Below are positions 1 through 5,858 of a DNA stretch of 6,943 bases, piece after piece. Location of the stretch: assembly GCA_023432075.1 (NCBI GenBank), contig JAEYVD010000695.1:1-6943 (forward strand), written 5' to 3'. The notes beneath the pieces are model-generated. The model had not been told where the DNA came from, made no database searches, and worked only from the letters and a program-made list of their open reading frames with translations. Position 1 is the stretch's first letter. Each line of letters starts with the position of its first letter. Source of the stretch: Pseudomonadota bacterium (lineage in GTDB: Bacteria > Pseudomonadota > Gammaproteobacteria > Burkholderiales > Burkholderiaceae_B). The translations under genes were made by a program, and so were the position numbers.

Positions 1-19
1 GCGGCCTGGATCAGGCCGC
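1..19 (-). terminator. Hairpin spanning the response-regulator stop codon, possible intrinsic terminator
   Basis: GCGGCCTG (1-8) and CAGGCCGC (12-19) are perfect reverse complements separated by a 3-base loop, giving an 8-bp GC-rich stem. The TGA stop of the response regulator (complement of 11-13) lies partly in the loop and partly in the stem. The stem might extend past the window edge. A run of T on the minus strand, which would make this a standard intrinsic terminator, would lie outside the window, so only the hairpin is seen and the termination role is inferred. Confidence 0.45.
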
Positions 20-730
20 GAACACGTAGCCCTGGCCGCGCACCGACAACACCGGCAGCTTCAGGCCCGCGCTTTGCGCCTTGGCGCGCAGACGGCTCAC
101 CAGCACGTCGATACGCCGAAGCTCAAACCCGCCCGGGCTATCCGGCAGAAAGAGCTCGGCCAAAGCCTGACGGCTGACGGCGCTGCCCGCGGCGTCCATC
201 AACGCCACCAGGAACGTCCGTTCCTGCGCGCTCAGGTGCAGCGACGCGCCGTCGGGCGCAACCAGAATCCAACCGCCGTCCTGCAGCGACCAGTTCGTGT
301 CCGCCGTGGCACGCGTTTCGGCATCGGCCGGACGCGGCGCCTTGGCCAGACGCATGCGGCGGGCCAGGCTGCGAATGACGGAGCTCAGTTCCAAGAGGTC
401 TACCGGCTTGGTCATGTAGACGTCGGCACCGCCCTCCAGCCCGCGGACGCGGTCTTCAAGCGCGCTGCGGCCCGTCAGCATGACGATGCCCACCGGACTC
501 AGGGCGCGCAGGCGGGTCGCGACGGAAAAGCCGTCTTCACCGGGAAGGTGGGCGTCGAGGATGACGATGTCGCACGGCTGCTCCTGCAATCGGCGATAGA
601 ACGCCACCGCATTGTCACAAGCAAACGCCACGCGAAAGCCATAGCCGCCCAGGCCCAACGCCAGTTCCTCTCGGAAATCGGCGTCGTCCTCGAGCAAACC
701 GATACATAGCAAACCATCTGCACCAGGCAT
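11..730 (-). CDS. OmpR/PhoB-family two-component response regulator
   Basis: This 239-residue protein is a cytoplasmic DNA-binding response regulator. The N-terminal receiver (about 8-125) shows the acidic pocket E14-D15-D16, the phospho-acceptor D59 in 'VILDAHLPGEDG', the switch residue T86 in 'VMLTG' and the invariant K108 in 'TKP'. A linker of about 20 residues leads to a winged-helix domain (about 147-239), with a recognition helix near 204-219 ('LRRIDVLVSRLRAKA') and a C-terminal wing 'VRGQGYVF', as in OmpR/PhoB proteins. The ATG at 728-730 is the only ATG that leaves the receiver intact. An in-frame stop lies 12 bases upstream (743-745), and no good ribosome-binding site is visible, so a TTG six codons in remains possible. 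No sensor kinase lies in the window: the upstream gene is unrelated and the downstream side is cut off. The regulated genes and signal cannot be read from sequence. Confidence 0.93.
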   Translation of the reverse strand: MPGADGLLCIGLLEDDADFREELALGLGGYGFRVAFACDNAVAFYRRLQEQPCDIVILDAHLPGEDGFSVATRLRALSPVGIVMLTGRSALEDRVRGLEGGADVYMTKPVDLLELSSVIRSLARRMRLAKAPRPADAETRATADTNWSLQDGGWILVAPDGASLHLSAQERTFLVALMDAAGSAVSRQALAELFLPDSPGGFELRRIDVLVSRLRAKAQSAGLKLPVLSVRGQGYVFAA

Positions 731-746
731 ATTCAGAGTGCTTTAC

Positions 747-766
747 ATTTGAAATTGTCGACAAAT
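747..766. promoter_or_regulatory. Nested palindrome upstream of the response regulator, candidate operator
   Basis: A perfect 10-base palindrome TTGTCGACAA (755-764) sits inside a wider inverted repeat, ATTTG (747-751) with CAAAT (762-766), about 25-35 bases upstream of the response-regulator start. This position suits autoregulation or binding by another dimeric regulator. OmpR-type proteins usually prefer direct repeats, so the link to this regulator is only a guess. No convincing -35/-10 pair could be placed for the gene in the gap. Confidence 0.22.
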
Positions 767-785
767 AACCCTGGAGCGCCCAAGC

Positions 786-809
786 AAGAAAAATGCCCCG
801 GAGCCGGCA
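786..809 (-). terminator. Weak terminator-like element downstream of selO
   Basis: Read on the minus strand, TGCC (809-806) can pair with GGCA (797-794) around an 8-base loop, immediately followed by TTTTTCTT (793-786). The stem is only 4 bp, so it is weak. It lies about 135 bases after the selO stop and before the response-regulator start, where a terminator would be expected between two separate transcripts on the same strand. Confidence 0.27.
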
Positions 810-944
810 ATCTTACGACTTTTACAATAGAAACGAATGATTGCAGCGAAAAAAACGGCGATATTTCACATTTTTGCCAAGGATTTTTCTTAATCCCGGA
901 CTCAAATCGCGATTAATGCCATCGACAATATCGCAAAATCGCCC

Positions 945-2432
945 TCAGGACGAACAGCTCACTTCGATTCCGCCTGCCCAATCGGGCGGCAAACCGGCAT
1001 AACGTTCGTAGCCGTCCTGCGCCACATAGGGATTGCGCAGCAGTTTCATGAGGGTGTCGATTTCGCTCGCATCGCCGGCCTTGGCCGCGCGAATCGCCTG
1101 TTCCGCCAAATGATTGCGCAGCACATACAGCGGATTCACGCCATTCATGGCGGCCGCCGTGTCCGCGGCGGTCCTGCCTTGCTGCGCATGACGCGCCAGC
1201 AGCGGGTCGAGCCAGGCGCCGGCGGCGGGCCGATCAATGAATAAATCCTCAAAACCGCTGCGCTGCCCTTGCACCGCATCGGCCAGGCGCCTCCAGGTCA
1301 GCGTGAAATCCGCCTGATTGGCGTCCATCAGTTTTAGCAGCTCGTCCAGCAACTCCTCGTCGTCCGGCCGCCACGCCGCCAATCCCATCTTGGCGCCCAT
1401 TTTGTCGTGGAAGGCGCGCGTGAAAATGGCTTCGTATTCATCCAGCACGGCCCGCAAGGCATCGGCGTCCTGCACCAGCATATGCAGGCTGCCGCCCAGC
1501 CGATACAAGTTCCAAAGCGCCACGGAAGGCTGCCGGTTCCAGGAATAACGCCCCTCGGCATCCGAGTGGTTGCAGATATGCCCCAACCGGAATCCGTCCA
1601 TGAAACCGTAAGGGCCGTAATCCAACGTCAGTCCCAGGATGGACATATTGTCGGTATTCATGACGCCGTGGCAAAACCCGACGGCCTGCCAATCCGCCAT
1701 CAGCAATGCCGTGCGCCGGGTGACTTCCCGCAGCAGATTCACGTACGGCGCGGTCTCGGACGCCGGCTCGCCCGCCTGCCCATCGCGGCATTCGGGGTAG
1801 TAGCGGTCAATCACATAATCGGCCAGCGTTTTGAGCATGTCGGGCTGACGCCGCGACGACCAGTGCTCGAACGAGCCGAACCGGACGAAACTGGGCGACA
1901 TCCGGGTCACGATGGCAGCCGTCTCGACCGTCTCGCGCATGACCGGGTCATCGGACACGACCAATGCCAGCGCGCGCGTGGTCGGCACGCCCAGCCCGAA
2001 CATGGCCTCACTGGCCAGGTATTCGCGCACGGATGACCGCAGCACGGCGCGTCCGTCGCCCATCCGGGAATACGGCGTCATGCCGGACCCCTTGAGCTGC
2101 AGTTCCCACGCCCCCGCGGGTCCCTGGATTTCGCCCAGCAGATGGGCCCGCCCGTCGCCCAGTTGCCCCGCCCATACCCCGAACTGGTGACCGCTATAGA
2201 CGGCAGCCAGCGTATCGCCGCCCGGCAAGGGCTGGACGCCGGAAAATACCTGCAGGAATTCAGGGGTGGCCATCACCGACGGATCCAGGCCGATCAGGGC
2301 GGCGGCCTGCGCATTGGCGTGCAGCAGACGGGGATTGTTCAGGCCACGCGGCGCCAGCCGGGTGTAGAAGGCCTCGGGCAGGGCCGCAAACGAGTTGACG
2401 GCTTGCAGTTCGGACAGGGACAGGGCAGTCAT
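945..2432 (-). CDS. selO: Protein adenylyltransferase SelO (YdiU/UPF0061 family)
   Basis: SelO is a pseudokinase-fold enzyme that transfers AMP from ATP to Ser, Thr or Tyr of target proteins; the family is tied to redox homeostasis. At 495 residues it is full length for bacterial members. Visible motifs are 'GHQFGVWAGQLGDGRA' (81-96), the nucleotide-binding lysine region 'LQLKGSG' (K114), 'GDGRAVLRSSVREYLASEAM' (125-144) and the active-site 'HGVMNTDN' (255-262) followed by 'DYGP' (271-274). By analogy with the Pseudomonas syringae enzyme (catalytic D252, metal ligands N253 and D262), the matching residues here are D261, N262 and D271, with the same spacing. The protein ends in 'CSS': C493 sits at the antepenultimate position that is selenocysteine in animal SelO. 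The start is ATG with GGAGG eight bases upstream (complement of 2441-2445). That ATG overlaps the DUF2069 stop as ATGA, which suggests translational coupling and one transcript. Confidence 0.96.
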   Translation of the reverse strand: MTALSLSELQAVNSFAALPEAFYTRLAPRGLNNPRLLHANAQAAALIGLDPSVMATPEFLQVFSGVQPLPGGDTLAAVYSGHQFGVWAGQLGDGRAHLLGEIQGPAGAWELQLKGSGMTPYSRMGDGRAVLRSSVREYLASEAMFGLGVPTTRALALVVSDDPVMRETVETAAIVTRMSPSFVRFGSFEHWSSRRQPDMLKTLADYVIDRYYPECRDGQAGEPASETAPYVNLLREVTRRTALLMADWQAVGFCHGVMNTDNMSILGLTLDYGPYGFMDGFRLGHICNHSDAEGRYSWNRQPSVALWNLYRLGGSLHMLVQDADALRAVLDEYEAIFTRAFHDKMGAKMGLAAWRPDDEELLDELLKLMDANQADFTLTWRRLADAVQGQRSGFEDLFIDRPAAGAWLDPLLARHAQQGRTAADTAAAMNGVNPLYVLRNHLAEQAIRAAKAGDASEIDTLMKLLRNPYVAQDGYERYAGLPPDWAGGIEVSCSS

Positions 2433-2800
2433 GCGCGTTGCCTCCGGGCGGCGCGCTTGGCGGGCCGCACATAGAAAATGGCGCTGAGGAAGAACATGGT
2501 GGACAGGATGATCTCACCCCACGCCATCAGGACGGATAGCGGCGCCGGATCCGACATGGCGCGCACCACGCCTTCCATCAGATACAGCAGCGACAGCATG
2601 GCCGCCCATTGATAAGTGTAGAGATTGCCGCGCACGATGCCGCGCAACGGGAACGCCAGCGGCAAGGCTTTGAGCAGCATCCAGGAACCGCCCGGCCGTA
2701 CTGGGGCCACCACGGTTTCCCAGGCCACGCACAACACGATCAGGGCAAACAAAGAGACCGAGGCGACGAGACGCAGGCGGGGGTTGAGTTCGGGATTCAT
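2429..2800 (-). CDS. DUF2069 family inner-membrane protein
   Basis: This 123-residue protein of unknown function belongs to DUF2069. Four hydrophobic segments are visible at about 11-32, 39-54, 62-79 and 87-110, followed by a basic tail (RPAKRAARRQR, 112-122) that should face the cytoplasm. The family-like stretch 'LKALPLAFPLRGIVRGNLYTYQW' lies at 43-65, and 'LLYLMEGVVR' follows at 71-80. The ATG at 2798-2800 is the only reasonable start: the first membrane segment begins ten residues later, and no in-frame start lies just upstream. There is no visible ribosome-binding site. The stop codon overlaps the selO start by four bases, so this is the first gene of a two-gene unit. It is transcribed away from yihY, with 17 bases between the two start codons. 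From memory, DUF2069 genes in other gamma- and betaproteobacteria also lie near yihY-type genes or wrbA. Its job remains unknown. Confidence 0.88.
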   Translation of the reverse strand: MNPELNPRLRLVASVSLFALIVLCVAWETVVAPVRPGGSWMLLKALPLAFPLRGIVRGNLYTYQWAAMLSLLYLMEGVVRAMSDPAPLSVLMAWGEIILSTMFFLSAIFYVRPAKRAARRQRA

Positions 2801-2818
2801 GCTGCTATTATCGCCTGA
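2784..2818 (+). promoter_or_regulatory. Sigma-70-like promoter for yihY, predicted leaderless start
   Basis: TTGAGT (2784-2789, 4 of 6 to the -35 consensus) and TATTAT (2806-2811, 5 of 6 to the -10 consensus) are separated by 16 bases. Six bases separate the -10 element from the yihY ATG at 2818, so transcription would be expected to begin at or next to the A of the start codon. No ribosome-binding site precedes that ATG, which agrees with a leaderless mRNA. The -35 element lies within codons 4-6 of the divergent DUF2069 gene. Confidence 0.5.
2800..2812 (-). promoter_or_regulatory. Candidate -10 element for the DUF2069-selO unit, overlapping the yihY -10
   Basis: On the minus strand GATAAT (2812-2807, 5 of 6 to the -10 consensus) shares five base pairs with the plus-strand TATTAT. 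It ends six bases before the DUF2069 ATG, so transcription would again start at or next to the start codon. No convincing -35 hexamer or extended -10 is visible further upstream inside yihY, so this direction looks weaker. DUF2069 also lacks a ribosome-binding site. Confidence 0.3.
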
Positions 2819-4131
2819 TGAATCGCCCCGCCGAGCCCACCGCCGCTACGCCGGCGGTCAAAGAACGACCAACCTCGCGCATTTCACGGGTCGCGAGGAC
2901 CGGACGCGTATTTCGTTTCGTCGTCCAACGCGCCAACGAAGAGAAGCTGCTTCAGGTCGCCTCCAGCCTCACTTTCACCACCGTCCTGGCAATCGTTCCC
3001 ATGCTTGCGGTGGTGCTGTCGCTATTCACGGCGTTTCCTGTCTTCCAGGAATTCCGGGTCGCCCTCGAGGACTTCCTCACCACCAGCCTGATGCCGCCGT
3101 CCGTCTCGGACAACATCATGGACTACCTGAACCAGTTCGCCCACCAGGCCTCGCGCCTGACCGCCATTGGCGGGGCATTCCTGCTGGTCACGTCGCTGCT
3201 GCTCATCATGACGATCGATCTGGCGTTCAACGACTTCTGGCGCGTCTCGCGCCAGCGCCCCTTGCCGCAGCGGGCGCTGGTGTACTGGGCCATCATCACG
3301 TTGGGCCCCGTCCTGGCCGGCGCCAGCCTATGGGCCACCTCCTTCGTCGCGCGCGAATCGCTCGGCCTGATCAAGGACGTGCCCGAAGTCATCAGCATCG
3401 CCGTCTCGTCCATCCCGCTGGTGCTCACCGGCCTGGGCTTTGCGGCGCTCTTTGTCGTGGTGCCCAACCGCGAGGTGCTGTGGCGCGATGCGCTGATCGG
3501 CGGCTGCGTCACGGCCATCGTGCTGGAAATCATGAAGTCCGCGTTCGCCTTCTACCTGACGCGGTTTCCCACCTACACGGTCATCTACGGCGCCTTCGCC
3601 ACCCTTCCGATCTTCCTGCTGTGGATTTACCTGTCCTGGCTGGCCGTCCTGCTGGGCGCAACGCTCGCCTCCAGCGCGCCGCTCATCCGCCTTGGCCGCT
3701 GGCACATCAACCGCTACCCGGGCGCTTCGTTCGTAGACGCGCTCGATGCCTTGCGCGCGCTGCGCCGCGCGCAGCTTTCCACGCCGGGCGGCGTATCCGC
3801 CAGCCTGCTGGCCTCGGAATTGCGGCTTCACCAGGACGAGCTCAACGAAGTCCTGGAAACGCTGAGCGCAATGGGTCTGGCCACCCGCAGCCCGGACGAC
3901 AACTGGATGCTGACGTGCGACGCGCGCGAGACCTCTCTGGCGCCGGTCGTGGATCGCTTCCTGCTGGATCGCAGCCAGCCCCGCGTGCGCAACGACCCCA
4001 GCATCCTGCACATCGCATCGTCCGTAAATTCGCCGCAAGCCACGCCAACGCTGGAAGAACTCTGCGGAGAAGCGCAAAATACCGGAAATGGCGTCGCGCC
4101 AGTGCTGCAACTGGAAGCGAACAAGAAATAG
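2818..4131 (+). CDS. yihY: YihY/BrkB (UPF0761) family membrane protein, long form with C-terminal winged-helix-like tail
   Basis: This 437-residue inner-membrane protein belongs to the YihY/virulence factor BrkB family, whose function is not settled. About six hydrophobic segments lie near 50-73, 115-138, 153-175, 188-215, 224-248 and 256-280. The conserved family stretch 'FPTYTVIYGAFATLPIFLLW' covers 250-269, and 'LQVASSLTFTTVLAIVPML' (45-63) is the usual first-helix motif. After the membrane core, residues about 303-380 form a soluble domain with helices and a turn resembling a winged helix ('ASLLASELRLHQDELNEVLE', then 'MGLATRSPDDNWML'). A low-complexity tail follows. The E. coli protein is about 290 residues, so the extension accounts for the extra length. 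The ATG at 2818 is the only usable start before the first membrane helix. The CBS gene follows after 36 bases, probably on the same transcript. It is not the brkA-linked brkB locus, as no autotransporter is adjacent. Confidence 0.92.
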   Translation: MNRPAEPTAATPAVKERPTSRISRVARTGRVFRFVVQRANEEKLLQVASSLTFTTVLAIVPMLAVVLSLFTAFPVFQEFRVALEDFLTTSLMPPSVSDNIMDYLNQFAHQASRLTAIGGAFLLVTSLLLIMTIDLAFNDFWRVSRQRPLPQRALVYWAIITLGPVLAGASLWATSFVARESLGLIKDVPEVISIAVSSIPLVLTGLGFAALFVVVPNREVLWRDALIGGCVTAIVLEIMKSAFAFYLTRFPTYTVIYGAFATLPIFLLWIYLSWLAVLLGATLASSAPLIRLGRWHINRYPGASFVDALDALRALRRAQLSTPGGVSASLLASELRLHQDELNEVLETLSAMGLATRSPDDNWMLTCDARETSLAPVVDRFLLDRSQPRVRNDPSILHIASSVNSPQATPTLEELCGEAQNTGNGVAPVLQLEANKK

Positions 4132-4167
4132 CAAAGCATAGGGCGCAGTCCGCCCCAGGAGATACCG

Positions 4168-4626
4168 ATGTTGAAGGTCAGTGAGATTTTGCGCGTCAAG
4201 GGCGATACGCTCTATACGGCGTCGCCGGACATGCCCGTGGCCCAGGCCGTGCAAACCATGAGCGAGCAGGACATAGGCTCGCTGGTCATCATGGAATTCG
4301 GCACGCTGACCGGCATGCTCACGTTCCGCGAAATCATCCGCCACATGCACGCGCATGGCGGCGCCGGCGATACGACCATCCGTTCCATCATGGACGACGC
4401 GCCGGTCAGCGTTTCGCCCAACACCAGCGCCGACGAAGTCCAGCGCCTGATGCTGGAAAAGCACGCCCGCTACATCCCCGTCATGGACGGCCCCACCCTG
4501 ATGGGCGTCATTTCGTTCTACGACATGGCGCAGGCCATCGTCGCGGCCCAGCAGTTTGAAAACAACATGCTGAAGGCCTACATCCGCGATTGGCCCGCCG
4601 AAAGCGCGGAACCGGCCCAATCCTGA
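4168..4626 (+). CDS. Tandem CBS-domain protein
   Basis: This 152-residue soluble protein is little more than a pair of CBS domains (about 8-62 and 74-128), which together usually form one Bateman module that binds adenosine nucleotides or related ligands. Each repeat ends with the expected strand-helix motif: 'GTLTGMLTFREI' (45-56) and 'GPTLMGVISFYDM' (108-120). A C-terminal helix 'QQFENNMLKAYIRDWP' (128-143) follows, and no catalytic or DNA-binding domain is attached, so it probably acts as a stand-alone sensor or regulates a partner. AGGAG (4157-4161) six bases before the ATG is a good ribosome-binding site and fixes the start. Its position 36 bases after yihY suggests co-transcription, which may hint that YihY or its soluble tail is a partner; that link is inference only. 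The ligand cannot be told from sequence. Confidence 0.93.
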   Translation: MLKVSEILRVKGDTLYTASPDMPVAQAVQTMSEQDIGSLVIMEFGTLTGMLTFREIIRHMHAHGGAGDTTIRSIMDDAPVSVSPNTSADEVQRLMLEKHARYIPVMDGPTLMGVISFYDMAQAIVAAQQFENNMLKAYIRDWPAESAEPAQS

Positions 4627-4630
4627 GCCC

Positions 4631-4653
4631 GCCGGCGCCGTTGCAGCGCCGGC
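4631..4653. terminator. GC hairpin between convergent CBS and dusA genes
   Basis: GCCGGCGC (4631-4638) and GCGCCGGC (4646-4653) form a perfect 8-bp stem around a 7-base loop. It lies in the 34-base gap between two convergent stop codons, so it could serve both transcripts. There is no T-run on either side, so it is not a canonical intrinsic terminator. It may block 3' exonucleases, cause pausing, or support Rho-dependent ending. Confidence 0.5.
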
Positions 4654-4660
4654 CGCGGCG

Positions 4661-5677
4661 CTACATCCCGGCTGGCGCGGCCTCGCGCGTGGCATCGCGC
4701 GCGCCCGGCGCGTGACGCTGGCTGCGCCAAGCGTCATAAATCAGTTCGGGATTGTTCGCGGCCAACAGGGCGGGATCCGACAGCATCCGGCGCCAACGCC
4801 GCGCACCCGACTGGCCATTCACCAGCCCCAGCATCGGACGCGTCATCACCCGCAGCGGCACGCCCTTGGCCACCTGCCGCGCGGCGTATTCCGTCATGGC
4901 ATCCACCACCTGCGCATCGCTGGGCAACCGCACCGACGGCCACAGTTGCATGGAAACCTCGGACAACACGCGCGGCGTGTGCCAGGCGGCGCGTCCCAGC
5001 ATCACGCCATCAAAGGTTTCCGCCGCCTGCACCGACTGCCCGGCATCGGCCAGTCCGCCATTGAGCACGAACGTGCAATCCGGAAAATCGCGCTTCAACT
5101 GCGCGACCACGTCGTAGCGCAGCGGGGGGATTTCGCGATTGTCCTTGGGCGACAGGCCCTTGAGCACCGCGTTGCGCGCGTGCGCAATGAATACGCGGCA
5201 ACCCGTGTCGTAGACCTTGCCGACAAAGTCGCGCACGAACTCGTACGATTCGTCGTAGTCCAGCCCCAGGCGGTGCTTGACCGTGACGGGAATATCCACG
5301 GCGTCCTGCATGGCCTTCATGCAATCGGCCACCAGCGCCGGCTCGGCCATCAGGCAGGCGCCAAAGGCGCCCTTCTGCACCCGTTCGGACGGGCAGCCGC
5401 AATTCAGGTTGATTTCGTCGTAGCCCCACTGTTTGCCGAGCTTGGCGGCATGCGCCAGCGCATCGGGCTCGCTGCCGCCAAGCTGCAGGGCCACGGGATG
5501 CTCGGCCTCGTCAAAGTCCAGGTGGCGGGCCACGTTGCCATGCAGCAGCGCACCGGTGGTGATCATTTCGGTGTACAGGCGGGCACGGGGCGCCAGCAGC
5601 CGGTGAAAGTACCGGCAGTGGCGGTCAGTGACGTCGATCATCGGGGCGACGCAGAGCCGCCAGTCGGGGGAGTCCAA
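4661..5677 (-). CDS. dusA: tRNA-dihydrouridine(20/20a) synthase DusA
   Basis: DusA is an FMN enzyme that uses NADPH to reduce uridine at positions 20 and 20a in the tRNA D-loop. The 338-residue length matches the subfamily. Motifs in order: 'VAPMIDVTDRHCRYFHRL' (10-27, FMN site), 'VALQLGGSEP' (62-71), 'NLNCGCPSERVQKGAFGACL' (90-109) with catalytic C95, 'VTVKHRLGLD' (131-140, K134), 'IAHARNAVLKGLSPKDNREI' (164-183, H166 and R168), 'VLNGG' (204-208) and 'VMLGRAAW' (225-232). The 'GLSPKDNREIPPL' stretch points to DusA rather than DusB or DusC. The start is TTG (complement of 5675-5677). An in-frame TGA lies at 5681-5683, two codons upstream, and the next ATG is codon 13, inside the FMN motif, so TTG is the only start that keeps the conserved N-terminus. 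A weak GAGTGAT ribosome-binding site precedes it. The gene is convergent with the CBS gene and divergent from thrB. Confidence 0.95.
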   Translation of the reverse strand: MDSPDWRLCVAPMIDVTDRHCRYFHRLLAPRARLYTEMITTGALLHGNVARHLDFDEAEHPVALQLGGSEPDALAHAAKLGKQWGYDEINLNCGCPSERVQKGAFGACLMAEPALVADCMKAMQDAVDIPVTVKHRLGLDYDESYEFVRDFVGKVYDTGCRVFIAHARNAVLKGLSPKDNREIPPLRYDVVAQLKRDFPDCTFVLNGGLADAGQSVQAAETFDGVMLGRAAWHTPRVLSEVSMQLWPSVRLPSDAQVVDAMTEYAARQVAKGVPLRVMTRPMLGLVNGQSGARRWRRMLSDPALLAANNPELIYDAWRSQRHAPGARDATREAAPAGM

Positions 5678-5700
5678 GAATCACTCTACAAAACAAGGGG

Positions 5701-5713
5701 ATGCGGTATTTTA
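5701..5713 (-). promoter_or_regulatory. Candidate -10 element and start site for dusA
   Basis: On the minus strand TAAAAT (5713-5708) matches the -10 consensus at five of six bases. It predicts transcription from about 5701, giving a leader of about 24 bases before the TTG start. No good -35 hexamer is visible at 16-18 bases upstream. It is one of two TAAAAT elements facing opposite ways in the 181-base dusA-thrB gap. Confidence 0.35.
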
Positions 5714-5791
5714 CGGTGCTTGGCGGCATTGTGCCCGCCGGGCCGGGACGCCCTGGCCGAATCGCTGCCATGGCCCGCCCGCCATGTGGTC

Positions 5792-5804
5792 TAAAATTGC
5801 GGCG
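5792..5804 (+). promoter_or_regulatory. Candidate -10 element for thrB
   Basis: TAAAAT (5792-5797), in the context CTAAAATTGCGG, matches the -10 consensus at five of six bases, predicting a start near 5804 and a leader of about 55 bases before the thrB ATG. The best -35-like hexamer, CTGCCA (5765-5770), is 21 bases away, which is too far. The promoter is therefore either weak or helped by an activator. Confidence 0.35.
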
Positions 5805-5858
5805 CCGCGACCCTACACGCCCGTGCGCGCGTCCGTTCAACCCTCACACCGAAGATCC

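Noticed and set aside
74..709. Open frame of 211 residues antisense to the response regulator
   Set aside because: It is a compositional shadow; the minus-strand frame carries all receiver and winged-helix landmarks.
755..764. TTGTCGACAA as a LexA or SOS box
   Set aside because: It lacks the CTGT-N8-ACAG layout of betaproteobacterial LexA sites and no SOS gene is adjacent.
945..953. TGA at the end of selO read as selenocysteine
   Set aside because: The frame already has Cys at the Sec position followed by Ser-Ser and TGA, the normal family C-terminus, so TGA is the stop.
2818..4131. Annotation of the YihY protein as ribonuclease BN
   Set aside because: That name came from an early gene mix-up for this family; E. 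coli RNase BN is encoded by a different gene (elaC/rbn), and no nuclease motif is visible here.
2625..4184. Open frame of 519 residues on the plus strand overlapping DUF2069, yihY and the CBS start
   Set aside because: It is a shadow in another frame of yihY: Arg-, Pro- and Ala-rich low-complexity sequence with no family motif, while the overlapping yihY frame has clear membrane helices and family motifs.
3328..4737. Open frame of 469 residues antisense to yihY, the CBS gene and the end of dusA
   Set aside because: Long antisense frames are common in high-GC DNA. The product is Gly-, Arg- and Ala-rich, has no recognisable domain, and crosses three real genes.
4712..5794. Open frame of 360 residues antisense to dusA
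   Set aside because: It mirrors dusA codon structure, is rich in His, Arg and Gln, has no domain, and lies wholly opposite a well-supported gene.
5628..5858. N-terminal extension of thrB by 77 residues
   Set aside because: It would overlap the start of dusA and the promoter region, and it is unlike homoserine kinase N-termini; the ATG at 5859 gives the usual 'MAVFTPV' start.
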